Assembly: GCF_003664255.1 (NCBI RefSeq)
Contig: NZ_RCCV01000001.1
Span: 4,340,001-4,404,000 of the forward strand
DNA from: Micromonospora sp. M71_S20
GTDB lineage: Bacteria > Actinomycetota > Actinomycetes > Mycobacteriales > Micromonosporaceae
DNA: 64,000 bases
Reading direction: 5' to 3'
Position numbers and translations under genes: made by a program. This document shows, piece after piece, positions 37,444 to 45,941 of this stretch; position 1 is the first letter of the stretch; the number at the start of each line of letters is the position of its first letter. The notes beneath the pieces were generated by a model that was not told the origin of the DNA, made no database searches, and was given only the letters and a program-made list of their open reading frames with translations.

Positions 37444-38953
37444 CCTCCGCGAGGCCGACGCGGCCGTGACGCACACCGGGGTGCCGGACGCACCGGCCCC
37501 GAGCCGCCGGGACGGGATGCCGGCCGGCGGCGTCTCCACCGAGAAGGAACGGCCCGACGTCGAGACCACCATGGCCCGCGCCCGTCGGGCCCAGGCGGAG
37601 GTCGAGTTCTGGCCGCAGGACCGCGTCGACGACCTGGTCGCGGCCCTCGGCTGGGCGGCCTACCAGGAGGACACCGCCCGGTCGCTGGCCGACCTCGCGT
37701 ACCGGGAGACCGGCCTCGGCGACCCGGAGCACCTGTTCACGCTCTACCGGCGCCGGGTCCTCGGCACGCTGCGCGACCTGCACGGGGTCGTCACCAGCGG
37801 GATCATCGAGGAGCTGCCGGAGCGGGGCCTGCGCAAGCTGGCCAAGCCGATCGGGGTGATCGCCGTGGCCAGCCCCGCCACCGCACCCTGCTCCGGGGTG
37901 GTCGGCAACGCCCTGCCGATGCTCAAGACCCGCAACGCGGTGGTCATCACCCCCAACCCCCGGGCCCGGCACTCCGCGGCCCGCACCGTCGAGCTGCTGC
38001 GTCGGGCCCTGGAGACGGTCGGCGCCCCGGCGGACCTCGTCCAGTGCCTGCCGGTCACCGACCGACAGACCACCGAGGCCCTGATGGCCGCCGCCGACCT
38101 GGTCATCGCCGCCGGCGGGCCCGGCACGGTGCGCCGGGCGTACCGCAGCGGCACGCCGGCGATCAGCGCGGGCGTCGGCAACCCGGCGGTGATCGTGGAC
38201 GCCTCGGCGGACGTGACCGCCGCGGCGGAGCTGATCGTGCTCGGCGGCAGCTTCAACAACGGCACCTCCTGCTCGTCGGAGAGCAACGTGCTGGTGGACG
38301 CCGGGATCGCCGCCGCCTTCCGCGACCAACTGGCCCGGCAGGGCGCCCACCTGTGCGACCCGGCCGAGACGGCACGGCTGCGTACGCTGCTCTGGCCGGA
38401 CGGACGGCTGCTCAACCGCGACGCGGTCGGTCGACCCGCCGCGGCGCTCGCCGCCGCCGCCGGGATCGACCTGGCCGAGCCGACCAAGACTGCCGCCCTG
38501 GTGGCCCAGCTGCCGCCGCTGGCGCCCGGCGGTGTCCCGGCGCTCGACGACCCAATGCTCGGCGAGAAGCTGGCGCCGGTCTTCACCGTGTCGACGTTCA
38601 CCGCCTTCGACGACGCGCTCGTCGCGGTGGAGGCGCTGCTGGGCCGGATCGGGCAGGGCCACAGCTGCGGCATCCACACCGAGCGGCCCGACCGGGTGGT
38701 CAGGCTGGCCGAGCGGGCCCGCGCCGGACGGGTCATGGTCAACCAGTCGACCGCCGTGGGCAACAGCGGCAGCTTCGACAACGGGATGCCGTTCACCCAG
38801 GTCATCGCCAGTGGCAGCTGGGGCGGTTGCTCCCGGTCGGAGAACGTGACCTGGCGCGACTTCCTCAACTACACCTACGTCTCACATCCCCTGCCGGCCA
38901 GCCTGCCGGACGAGGAGACCCTCTTCGGCGCCCACTGGCGGCGTCTTCCCTGA
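37430..38953 (+). CDS. CoA-acylating aldehyde dehydrogenase
   Basis: 507 residues from the GTG at 37430 (GGGAG upstream), overlapping the aminotransferase by 14 bases. It belongs to the ALDH superfamily branch of EutE/PduP/AdhE and sulfoacetaldehyde dehydrogenase (acylating): IAVASPATAPCSG, NPAVIVDASAD, and catalytic Cys281 in NNGTSCSSESN. It lacks the Glu-based hydrolytic site of ordinary ALDHs. The C-terminal GSFDNGMPF and SWGGCSRSENVTWRDFLN segments are typical of the acylating group. The reaction is aldehyde + CoA + NAD(P)+ to acyl-CoA, or the reverse. It could link a deaminated precursor to a CoA ester used by the acyl-CoA dehydrogenase two genes downstream. Confidence 0.88.
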   Translation: MSSGDLREADAAVTHTGVPDAPAPSRRDGMPAGGVSTEKERPDVETTMARARRAQAEVEFWPQDRVDDLVAALGWAAYQEDTARSLADLAYRETGLGDPEHLFTLYRRRVLGTLRDLHGVVTSGIIEELPERGLRKLAKPIGVIAVASPATAPCSGVVGNALPMLKTRNAVVITPNPRARHSAARTVELLRRALETVGAPADLVQCLPVTDRQTTEALMAAADLVIAAGGPGTVRRAYRSGTPAISAGVGNPAVIVDASADVTAAAELIVLGGSFNNGTSCSSESNVLVDAGIAAAFRDQLARQGAHLCDPAETARLRTLLWPDGRLLNRDAVGRPAAALAAAAGIDLAEPTKTAALVAQLPPLAPGGVPALDDPMLGEKLAPVFTVSTFTAFDDALVAVEALLGRIGQGHSCGIHTERPDRVVRLAERARAGRVMVNQSTAVGNSGSFDNGMPFTQVIASGSWGGCSRSENVTWRDFLNYTYVSHPLPASLPDEETLFGAHWRRLP

Positions 38954-38967
38954 CGGAGACCACTCAC

Positions 38968-39870
38968 ATGGACATCAGCCCTCCCGAGGCACCACCGCGC
39001 GACCTCACCCAGGCCGAGATCGACGCCTTCCACACCGACGGCGTGGTCCGGCTCTCCGGCATGATCGACGACAAGTGGCTCGGCCGGATCGCCGAAGGCG
39101 TGGAGTACCTGCTCGCCAACCCGACCGTGCTGGCGCAGGCGACCGCGTTGCTGGGCGGCGGCGGCTTCGCCGGGGACGCCTTCATGTGGAAGACCCACGA
39201 CGGCTTCCGCGACTTCATGTTCTTCTCCCCCGCGGCGCGCATCGCCCAGCAGCTGTTCGGCTCCACCGCGATCACGGCCTTCTACGACCAGATCTTCGCC
39301 AAGCCGGCCGGGTCGGGTGCCCCGACGCCGTTCCACGAGGACGTCAGCTCCTGGCCGATCGCGGGCGACCAGGTGTGCGCAATGTGGATCCCCCTCGACC
39401 CGTGCACTCCCGACACCGCCGCGCTCCAGGTGGTGCGCGGATCGCACCGCTGGGGCCGGCGCTACGTGCCGATCACCCCGGGGGCCACCCACCTGGGCCG
39501 GCGCGAGGAACTCGAGGCGGTGCCGGACGTGTCCGACCAGGAGATCCTCAGTTGGGACCTCACGCCCGGCGACATCGTGCTGTTCCACCCGGCCGCGTTG
39601 CACGGCGCCACCGGCACCGGCCCCGAGCGGCAGCGTCGGGCGTTCGTCTCCCGGTGGGTGGGCGACGGCGTCACCTTCCAGCCGCAGCACGCCGTCCTGC
39701 CGTTGCTGTGGGAACACGGCCTGCGGCCCGGTGATCCCATCGGGGGTCCGCTGTTCCCGAGGGTGCTGCCGACGCCGGTGCCGACGGAGACCGGCGCCCG
39801 CTTCGACGGCCCGCAGCAGCCCCACGCCGAGCGGGCCGAGGAGTTCCTCTCCATCCTGAGGATGCTGTAG
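38968..39870 (+). CDS. Phytanoyl-CoA dioxygenase-family Fe(II)/2-oxoglutarate oxygenase
   Basis: 300 residues; ATG at 38968, 14 bases after the dehydrogenase stop. Double-stranded beta-helix oxygenase of the PhyH family. The facial triad is His123-x-Asp125 in PTPFHEDVSS with distal His212 in PAALHGATGTG; RQRRAFVSRW supplies the usual Arg for 2-oxoglutarate. AMWIPLDPCTPDTAALQVVRGSH, split by a few residues, is the core family signature. Hydroxylation (or halogen-free desaturation) of an acyl or amino-acid precursor is expected. The stop abuts the next gene without a gap. Confidence 0.9.
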   Translation: MDISPPEAPPRDLTQAEIDAFHTDGVVRLSGMIDDKWLGRIAEGVEYLLANPTVLAQATALLGGGGFAGDAFMWKTHDGFRDFMFFSPAARIAQQLFGSTAITAFYDQIFAKPAGSGAPTPFHEDVSSWPIAGDQVCAMWIPLDPCTPDTAALQVVRGSHRWGRRYVPITPGATHLGRREELEAVPDVSDQEILSWDLTPGDIVLFHPAALHGATGTGPERQRRAFVSRWVGDGVTFQPQHAVLPLLWEHGLRPGDPIGGPLFPRVLPTPVPTETGARFDGPQQPHAERAEEFLSILRML

Positions 39871-41112
39871 GTGTTCGGAGAACTCACCGCCACGACCGCC
39901 GCCGGCCGGGAGCTGGTCTCCCTCGCCGAGGGCCACGTCGGCACCCTCGCCGAACGGGCCGGCCGGCACGACCGGGACAACACGTTCGTCGCCGACAACT
40001 TCGCCGACCTGCGTGACAGCGGGGTGCTCTCCGCGTGCGCCCCGACCCGGCACGGCGGGCTGGGGGTCCGCTCCCTGCACGACGTGCTGGTGGCCGTCTC
40101 CCGGCTGGCCCGGGGCTGTGGGTCGACGGCCATCTGCGCGAACATGCACATGGCCTCGGTGTGGGGGCAGGTCCGCCGGTGGGAGCGGGCCGAGGCGGAC
40201 GGCGACCGGGTCAGGGCGACGCAGCTCGACGCGATTCTGGAGGCGTTGGGCGGCTCCGACCTGATCATGGCCGGGGCGTCCACCGAACCGGGCGCGACGT
40301 GGAACGGCGCGCTCACCGAGGCCGTCCGCAAGGGCGACGAGTACGTCATCACCGGGCGCAAGACGTTCGTCACCAACTCGGCCGTCGCGGACTCGTTCAA
40401 CGTCGCGGTCCGGGTCGCCGATCCCGACGGCGGGTGGCGGCACGCCGAGGCCGTCGTCCTGGCCGGCACCCCCGGGCTGACCGTGCTGGGCGACTGGGAC
40501 GCGTTGGGCATGCGGGGCTCCGGCAGCCACGGGCTCCTGCTGGAGGACTGTGTCGTCCCCGCCGACCGGGTCACGGTCGGCGAGCCGTTCGGCCCGCCGA
40601 CGTCGGAGGACCTGGCGCGTTCCTGCGCGATCAACTTCCCCCTGTTGGGCGCCTCACTGGGGATCGCCGAGGCGGCCTTCCAGATCGCGGTGGAACACGC
40701 CACGAGGATTCCCCGGCAGCCCGGGCGGGCAGCGCCGGCACACCACCCGTCCGTGCAGCGGGAGATCGCCGTCATGGAGCTCGACCTCGCGGCCACCCGG
40801 GGGGTGCTGGAGCGCTCCGGACGCCTGGTGGACGCCCTGTTCGCCGCAGACCCGGCGGAGCAGTCGGAGGCCGCCGTCCGCGACGTCGTACGGGGGTGGC
40901 AGACCGCGAAGCTGCTGGCGAACCGTACGGCGGTGAGCACTGTCGACCGGGCCATGACGATCTGCGGCGGGGCGTCCTTCAGCACCCGGCACCCCCTGTC
41001 CCGGCTCTACCGCGACGCCCGTGCGGGCGGCTTCATGCAGCCCTTCGGCTCGCTGGACGGCTACCCGTTCATCGGGCGGGTCGCGCTCGGACTCGACCCG
41101 CACGCCGACTGA
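39871..41112 (+). CDS. Acyl-CoA dehydrogenase-family flavoprotein
   Basis: 413 residues from a GTG directly after the preceding stop, so translation is coupled. Acyl-CoA dehydrogenase pattern: LGVRSLHDVLVAVSRLARGCGSTA helices, MAGASTEPGATWNG and GRKTFVTNSAVADSF in the flavin-binding middle domain, ALGMRGSGSHGL, and the C-terminal helix bundle ending CGGASFSTRHPLSRLYRDARAG. In lipopeptide clusters such enzymes desaturate the fatty acid or a CoA/carrier-bound amino acid; the branch also includes flavin monooxygenases. Position after CoA-acylating ALDH and PhyH suggests work on the same CoA ester. Confidence 0.85.
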   Translation: MFGELTATTAAGRELVSLAEGHVGTLAERAGRHDRDNTFVADNFADLRDSGVLSACAPTRHGGLGVRSLHDVLVAVSRLARGCGSTAICANMHMASVWGQVRRWERAEADGDRVRATQLDAILEALGGSDLIMAGASTEPGATWNGALTEAVRKGDEYVITGRKTFVTNSAVADSFNVAVRVADPDGGWRHAEAVVLAGTPGLTVLGDWDALGMRGSGSHGLLLEDCVVPADRVTVGEPFGPPTSEDLARSCAINFPLLGASLGIAEAAFQIAVEHATRIPRQPGRAAPAHHPSVQREIAVMELDLAATRGVLERSGRLVDALFAADPAEQSEAAVRDVVRGWQTAKLLANRTAVSTVDRAMTICGGASFSTRHPLSRLYRDARAGGFMQPFGSLDGYPFIGRVALGLDPHAD

Positions 41113-41206
41113 AGCCGGCGGCTGCTGCGCGCTGGCCACACCGGCGGCACGTGTCCGGCGTCGGTGGCCACCCAGGTAGGCCACGCCGTCGGGCGGCGCA
41201 GCTCGG

Positions 41207-42787
41207 CTACCGTCGCGCGCCGGGCCGACCAGGTGCCGGCAACGCGCGCACGTCCAGCTTCCCGCTCGGCGTCCGGGGCAGCTCGTCGAGGCACACCACG
41301 GCGCCGGGCAGCAGGTAGTCGGGCAGCGTCTCGCGGAGCTGCTCGCGCAGCTCACGGGCCGTCGGCCCGGGCGGCTCGCTCGGCACGACGTACGCGACCA
41401 GGCGCGGGACGGAGCCGGTCCCGCCGACCGGCACCACCGCCGCCCGGCGCACCCCGGCGCACCGGCGTACCGCCTGTTCCACCTCGCCCAGCTCGACGCG
41501 GTGGCCTCGGATCTTGACCTGGCCGTCCCGGCGGCCGTGGAACTCCACCAGTCCGTCGGGGTGGCGGGTCACCAGGTCACCGGTGCGGTAGCACCGGCCG
41601 TCGAGATGGCCGGTGGGGAACATCTCGCCGGTCAGTCCGGCGTCGCCGCGGTAGCCGAGGGCGAGCCCCGCGCCGAAGATCAGCAGCTCCCCCTCGACGC
41701 CCGCGGCGACCGGGCGGAGGTCGGCGTCGACGACGGCGGCCCGCGCGTTGTCGATCGGACGGCCGATCGGCACGGTGGCGGTGCCCGGGCGCGCCGCCGG
41801 GTCGGTCGGCACCTCGAAGGTGAGCGCGCCGACGGTCGTCTCGGTCGGGCCGTAGTGGTTGACCATCCGCACGTCCGACAGCTCGCGGACCTGGTCCACC
41901 AGCTCCCAGCGGCACACCTCGCCGCCGACGATCAGCAGGCGGCGGGGCAGCACCCGCTCCGCCGCCTCGTCGAGCAGCGCCGCCAGGTGCGACGGGGTGA
42001 TCTTCAGGACGTCGACGCGGTGCTCGTCCTGGTAGTCGGCGAAGTCGTCGGGATCCGTCGCGGTCCCGGTGGGCACCAGGTGGACCGCGTCTCCCTCGGT
42101 GAGCGCCGGGAAGACCGCGGTGTGCCCGAGGTCCGTCGCGAGGCTGGTCACCGACGCGAAGCGAAGCTGTCCGCCGTCGGCCCGTTCCGGTTCGACCAGC
42201 CGGGCGACGAAGGCCGCGTAGTTGGCCAGGGCCGCGTGGGGGATCTCGACGACCTTGGGTACGCCGGTGGAACCGGACGTGAACACGGTGTAGGCGAGCT
42301 GGTCCCCCGCCACCGGCAACGGACCGCGCGGCGCCCCGGCGCTCTCCGCCGCCGCCCCCGCGTCGATCCAGCCGGCCAGGTCGACGGCGAGCACCACCTG
42401 CCCGGACACCGGTGGGTCGTCGCGATCCGTCACCACGACGGCGGCCCCGCAGCCGCGCAGCTGGCTCTCGACGCGGGCCCGGGGCTGGTTGGCGTCCACG
42501 CAGGCGTAGCCGGCCCCGGCGTGCAGCGCGGCCAGACACGCCACCAGCTGGGCGGCGCCCCGGTGGGCCAGGACGGCCACCGGGGCGCCTGCCGCACCGT
42601 GGTGCCGCAGCACGTCGGCGAGACCCGCGACGGCGTGGCGAAGCTCGGTGTAGCTCAGCGTCGCGTCCGCGCCGACGACGGCCGTACGGTGACCGTGCCG
42701 TCCCGCGGCCGCCCAGATCAGCGCGGGCACCGCCCGGTCGGGGTCCCATCCGGCCGGCGGCCCGGACACCTCGGGATCGGCAGACAT
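41207..42787 (-). CDS. Free-standing adenylation domain, predicted L-aspartate-specific
   Basis: 526 residues from the ATG at 42787; the open frame continues upstream but only through Pro-rich sequence. It is one complete A domain without carrier: FTSGSTGVPKVVEIPH, VNHYGPTETTVG, YRTGDL, TPSGKLDV. The A4 region is of the DLGHTAVF type. By the GrsA alignment the pocket reads DLTKIGHVGK, two conservative changes from the classic Asp code DLTKVGHIGK. Two carrier domains in this locus lack a working loading domain, and the PCP of the CocE fusion protein (16133-19753) still carries the scar of a lost A domain. In-trans loading of Asp onto that PCP is the simplest reading. It is convergent with the acyl-CoA dehydrogenase gene. 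Confidence 0.9.
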   Translation of the reverse strand: MSADPEVSGPPAGWDPDRAVPALIWAAAGRHGHRTAVVGADATLSYTELRHAVAGLADVLRHHGAAGAPVAVLAHRGAAQLVACLAALHAGAGYACVDANQPRARVESQLRGCGAAVVVTDRDDPPVSGQVVLAVDLAGWIDAGAAAESAGAPRGPLPVAGDQLAYTVFTSGSTGVPKVVEIPHAALANYAAFVARLVEPERADGGQLRFASVTSLATDLGHTAVFPALTEGDAVHLVPTGTATDPDDFADYQDEHRVDVLKITPSHLAALLDEAAERVLPRRLLIVGGEVCRWELVDQVRELSDVRMVNHYGPTETTVGALTFEVPTDPAARPGTATVPIGRPIDNARAAVVDADLRPVAAGVEGELLIFGAGLALGYRGDAGLTGEMFPTGHLDGRCYRTGDLVTRHPDGLVEFHGRRDGQVKIRGHRVELGEVEQAVRRCAGVRRAAVVPVGGTGSVPRLVAYVVPSEPPGPTARELREQLRETLPDYLLPGAVVCLDELPRTPSGKLDVRALPAPGRPGARR

Positions 42788-42920
42788 TGCAGGTCCCTTC
42801 GGGTTCGACGGCGGCGGGCCGACGGGCGGCGGGCCGACCGTGGGGTCGCGCGGCACGGGCTTCGGTGGCAGCGATCGTGACACGGGGGTCGCACCGCGAC
42901 AACACCTCATTCGTGCCGCG

Positions 42921-42928
42921 AACCCCTA
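42921..42928 (-). promoter_or_regulatory. TAGGGGTT motif, site 3, upstream of the Asp A-domain gene
   Basis: The same octamer as at 34810 and 34852, here on the minus strand 134 bases before the A-domain start. The surrounding 181-base gap (42788-42968) has no other recognisable gene. The spacing is like that of sites 1 and 2 from their genes (about 100-190 bases). Confidence 0.35.
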
Positions 42929-42968
42929 TCGTCGCGACCGCTCGACGGGCGACGGCACTCCCCTGTGG

Positions 42969-44333
42969 TCAGACCGCCACCATGCAGTTGTCGGCGCCGC
43001 TGTCGCGCCCCCGGGCGCTGACGATCCCGGCGGAGCCGTCACCGTAGTAGCGACAGAACAGGCCCGCCGCGCGCCCGCCGAACAGCAACGGCCCGATCAC
43101 CGGGGCGACCTCGACGTCGTGGGGTTCGTCGGCGCCGTCGGCGACGAGCGCGACCCGGCACGTGCGTGGCGCCACGAAGTCCTGCACCACGCTGGTGCCG
43201 TCGGCGGCGGCCTCGGCGACCGCGGACTCCCACGTCGCCTGGTCGACCTCGCCGCCGATGACCACCTGCTTACCGCTCTCGCCCAGGCCCGCCTTGAGCA
43301 CCAGCAGGTCCCGGTTCGCCAGGACGAACGGGAGCAGCTCGACCTCGCGGCCCTCGCGCCCCGTCCTGCGGTCCGAGAGGATCCGCGTCCACGGCACGTA
43401 CCGGTCGACGAGGCTGCGCTCGGCCGCGCTCATCCACGGCCGGCCCTCCGACAGCAGGCCCATGGTCAGCTTGCTGTGCATGAAGGTCGACGTCTGGGTG
43501 CCCACGAGCAGGCAGCCGTTGTCCAGCGCGTCCTGCACGTAGGTGGTGTCGAGACCGGCGTCGAGCCAGTCCGGGATGGTGAAGTTGCGCAGCCCGATCG
43601 GGTAGCGCAGGTGGGGCGGGCAGTCCCACGCCTCCGGCAGCTCCTCGGGCTCGAAGAAGCGGGCGGTGAGGCCGTGGTTGTTGAGGTAGTCGGCCTCCAG
43701 CTGGAAGTAGCGGCTCTGCACGCCGTAGACCCGGGCGCTGCCGACGATGGCCACCCTGGGCGCCAGGCCCAGCTCGGCGCAGAGCGACCGGTACATCTCG
43801 GCGCGCACGGCGAACGGGTCCGGGGAGCTGAACGGGGTCCTGCCCTCGGCGTCGGCGTGGAGCTTGCGCCACACCTCGAGGCGGCAGTGCGTCTCCACCA
43901 CGCCGCCGAGCGCGCCGCTGACGTTGAACTCCAGGAACTGCGGCCCGTCCGGCCCGATGACGACGTCCGGCCGCACGACGCAGTCCGGATAGCGCTCCTC
44001 GACGAACGGGTCCCGCACGAACAGCTGGTCCTCGCTCTGCGGCATGCGGTAGGCCGCCAGCCGGCCCTGCGTGGTGGGGGCCGTTTCGAGGGCGGTGCGG
44101 CGGAGCAGGTCGACCAGCGCGGCGGCCGCCCGGAAGATCTCGGCGTAGGACGCGCGCGGGATTGCGATCGGCGCCGCGGGCAGCAGCCGCTGGTAGGGCC
44201 AGCCCGTGTCCCGCAGCTCGTGGCGGAGCATCCCGCGGATCGTCTCGGCAGGCGCGGCCGGCGCCAGGCGGTGTGTGCCGAACCACGGATGCCCGGCCGG
44301 CCCCGCACTGCCGACATGCTCGCGCACGGTCAT
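42969..44333 (-). CDS. Circularly permuted ATP-grasp ligase-like protein (1)
   Basis: 454 residues. ATG at 44333 with GGGGAGCG upstream. No close named relative is recognised, but the motif order fits circularly permuted ATP-grasp proteins of the glutathionylspermidine-synthetase-like kind: GPQFLEFNVSGALGG (metal- and phosphate-binding Glu/Asn, ~150-165) comes before SKLTMGLLSE (~305), VPWTRIL, and LLVLKAGLGESGKQVVIGGE (~365, Lys of ATP binding), then a VVQDFV strand. Such enzymes form amide bonds through an acyl-phosphate. It is paralogous to the gene at 51757-53139: the same motifs occur in the same order at similar spacing. It is divergent from the MaoC gene. Substrates are unknown. Confidence 0.7.
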   Translation of the reverse strand: MTVREHVGSAGPAGHPWFGTHRLAPAAPAETIRGMLRHELRDTGWPYQRLLPAAPIAIPRASYAEIFRAAAALVDLLRRTALETAPTTQGRLAAYRMPQSEDQLFVRDPFVEERYPDCVVRPDVVIGPDGPQFLEFNVSGALGGVVETHCRLEVWRKLHADAEGRTPFSSPDPFAVRAEMYRSLCAELGLAPRVAIVGSARVYGVQSRYFQLEADYLNNHGLTARFFEPEELPEAWDCPPHLRYPIGLRNFTIPDWLDAGLDTTYVQDALDNGCLLVGTQTSTFMHSKLTMGLLSEGRPWMSAAERSLVDRYVPWTRILSDRRTGREGREVELLPFVLANRDLLVLKAGLGESGKQVVIGGEVDQATWESAVAEAAADGTSVVQDFVAPRTCRVALVADGADEPHDVEVAPVIGPLLFGGRAAGLFCRYYGDGSAGIVSARGRDSGADNCMVAV

Positions 44334-44482
44334 CTGACGCTCCCCGGAGTTGCACGTCGGGCCGGCCGCCGGAGCGTGCTCGCGCGGGCCGGTGTCTCCG
44401 AAACGATGATCGACATAGACTAACATTCACGTTCGACAAGGACCGCGCCGGCTCGTCCACACGCGAAACGGGAGAACTGCCG

Positions 44483-44977
44483 ATGACCTTGCGTCACGTC
44501 CAGGGCAACGAGTACCGCGAAGAGCACGGCGGGGACTACGAGGACTTCGAGCCCGGCATGGTGATCCGGCACTGGCCGGGCCGCACCATCTCCGAGACCG
44601 ACAACACCTGGCTGACCCTGCTCACCATGAACCAGCACCCGCTGCACTTCGACGAGCACTACGGCGCGGGCAGCGAGTACGGGCGGGTGCTGGTCAACAG
44701 CGGGATCACCCTGTGCCTGATCGGCGGCATGACCGTGCAGGCCCTGTCGGCGCGGGCCGTGGCGAACCTCGGCTGGGACAAGGTCCGCCTGCGGGAGCCG
44801 GTCTTCGTCGGGGACACGCTGTACGCCACCAGCCGCATCCTCGACAAGCGCCTGAGCCGGTCCCGGCCCGGCCAGGGCATCGTCACGGTGGAGACGACGG
44901 GCACGAAGTCCACCGGCGAGACGGTCATCGTCTTCGAGCGTTCCTTCATGGTCCGCTGCCGGGAGAGCTCCTCCTGA
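44483..44977 (+). CDS. MaoC-type (mesaconyl-CoA-like) hydratase/dehydratase
   Basis: 164 residues; ATG at 44483 after GGGAGAA. Hot-dog fold hydratase: TISETDNTWLTLLTMNQHPLHFDEHYG carries the catalytic Asp/His pair typical of the mesaconyl-CoA hydratase / beta-methylmalyl-CoA dehydratase branch, followed by VGDTLYATSRILDKRLSRSRP. It is convergent with the OCD gene, with one base between stops. Together with the CitE-like lyase it could dehydrate a malyl-CoA-type adduct, the step assigned to KtmB in ketomemicin biosynthesis as I recall it. Confidence 0.85.
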   Translation: MTLRHVQGNEYREEHGGDYEDFEPGMVIRHWPGRTISETDNTWLTLLTMNQHPLHFDEHYGAGSEYGRVLVNSGITLCLIGGMTVQALSARAVANLGWDKVRLREPVFVGDTLYATSRILDKRLSRSRPGQGIVTVETTGTKSTGETVIVFERSFMVRCRESSS

Positions 44978-44978
44978 C

Positions 44979-45941
44979 CTACGCCCCGGGCGCCGCCCCC
45001 TCGTGCAGCGCCACCGCGGCGGCGGTGTCCTCGATGGCCATCCCGACCGTACGCAGGACCGACGTCCGCCCGCCGACGCGCACCGCGCCGGTGACCAGCG
45101 CGCCCAGTTCGCACAGGTCGTCCACGCCGATCAGGCCGGCGGCCAGGGCGGCGCGCACCTCGCCGGCGCCCTCCAGCGCCGCGGTCCGGTCCTCGACGAC
45201 CGCCACGGCGTCGGCCAGCAGGGCGGGGTCGAGCTCGATCGCGTCGGGGTGGGTGCCGCCGATGACGTTGACGTGGGCGCCGGGCGCCACCCAGTCCGCC
45301 TCCACCAGCGGCGTGTTGTCGCTGGTGGAGGTCGCCGTGCAGATGATCGCGGCGTCGGCGACGGCGGCCTTGGCGCTGTCGCAGACGCTCGCGTGCACCG
45401 GGTGGGGCACGACGTCGCCCACCCAGTCGGCGAACTGCTCCGCCCGGTCGCGGGTGCGCGAGAACACCCGGACGGTACGGATCCGGCGCACCGCCGCCAC
45501 CGCGCGCACCAGCGACCGCGCCTGCACCCCCGCCCCGATGACCGCGAGGTCCTCGGCGTCCTCGGCGGCGCACCAGCGGGTCGCCAGGGCGGCGACCGCA
45601 CCGGTGCGGACGGCGGTCAGCTCCGCGCCGTCGAGCAGGGCCGTGATCTGCCCGGTGGTCAGGTCCGTCAGCGCGACGATCCCGTGGATCAGCGGCAGCC
45701 CGCGCCCCGGGTTGTCGGGGGTGAGCGTGGTGATCTTGACACTGCCCACCCCACGCCGCTCCCAGACCGCGGGGCTGACCAGCAGGACCCGCTGGGGGCC
45801 GTGTTCGATGACGGTGCGCGCCGGGGAGTCGGTCCGGCCGGCGGCCAGGTCCGCGAACATCTCGCCCAGCGCGTCGATCACCCGCACCAGCTGGGGCGTA
45901 CCCGCCATCTGCGCGGCGCCGACCGTCACCGGCCCGGTCAT
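44979..45941 (-). CDS. Ornithine cyclodeaminase / mu-crystallin-family NAD(P)-dependent enzyme
   Basis: 320 residues. Family features: SVKITTLTPDNPGRGLPLIHGIVALTD, split by loops; a LLDGAELTAVRTGAVAALATR helix; a Rossmann motif VIGAGVQARSLVRAV; and CTATSTSDNTPLVEADWVAPGAHVNVIGG. The family includes ornithine cyclodeaminase, ketimine reductases, alanine dehydrogenase-like enzymes and N-alkyl amino-acid synthases of siderophore pathways. ATG at 45941 overlaps the lyase stop, placing it last in the 50898-44979 operon. A reductive or deaminating step on an amino or imino acid is expected; the direction is not known. Confidence 0.88.
   Translation of the reverse strand: MTGPVTVGAAQMAGTPQLVRVIDALGEMFADLAAGRTDSPARTVIEHGPQRVLLVSPAVWERRGVGSVKITTLTPDNPGRGLPLIHGIVALTDLTTGQITALLDGAELTAVRTGAVAALATRWCAAEDAEDLAVIGAGVQARSLVRAVAAVRRIRTVRVFSRTRDRAEQFADWVGDVVPHPVHASVCDSAKAAVADAAIICTATSTSDNTPLVEADWVAPGAHVNVIGGTHPDAIELDPALLADAVAVVEDRTAALEGAGEVRAALAAGLIGVDDLCELGALVTGAVRVGGRTSVLRTVGMAIEDTAAAVALHEGAAPGA

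Noticed and set aside
41113..41206. Hairpin GTGGCC/GGCCAC between the acyl-CoA dehydrogenase and A-domain genes as terminator
   Set aside because: Only six paired bases with a 9-base loop in very GC-rich sequence; not distinguishable from chance.
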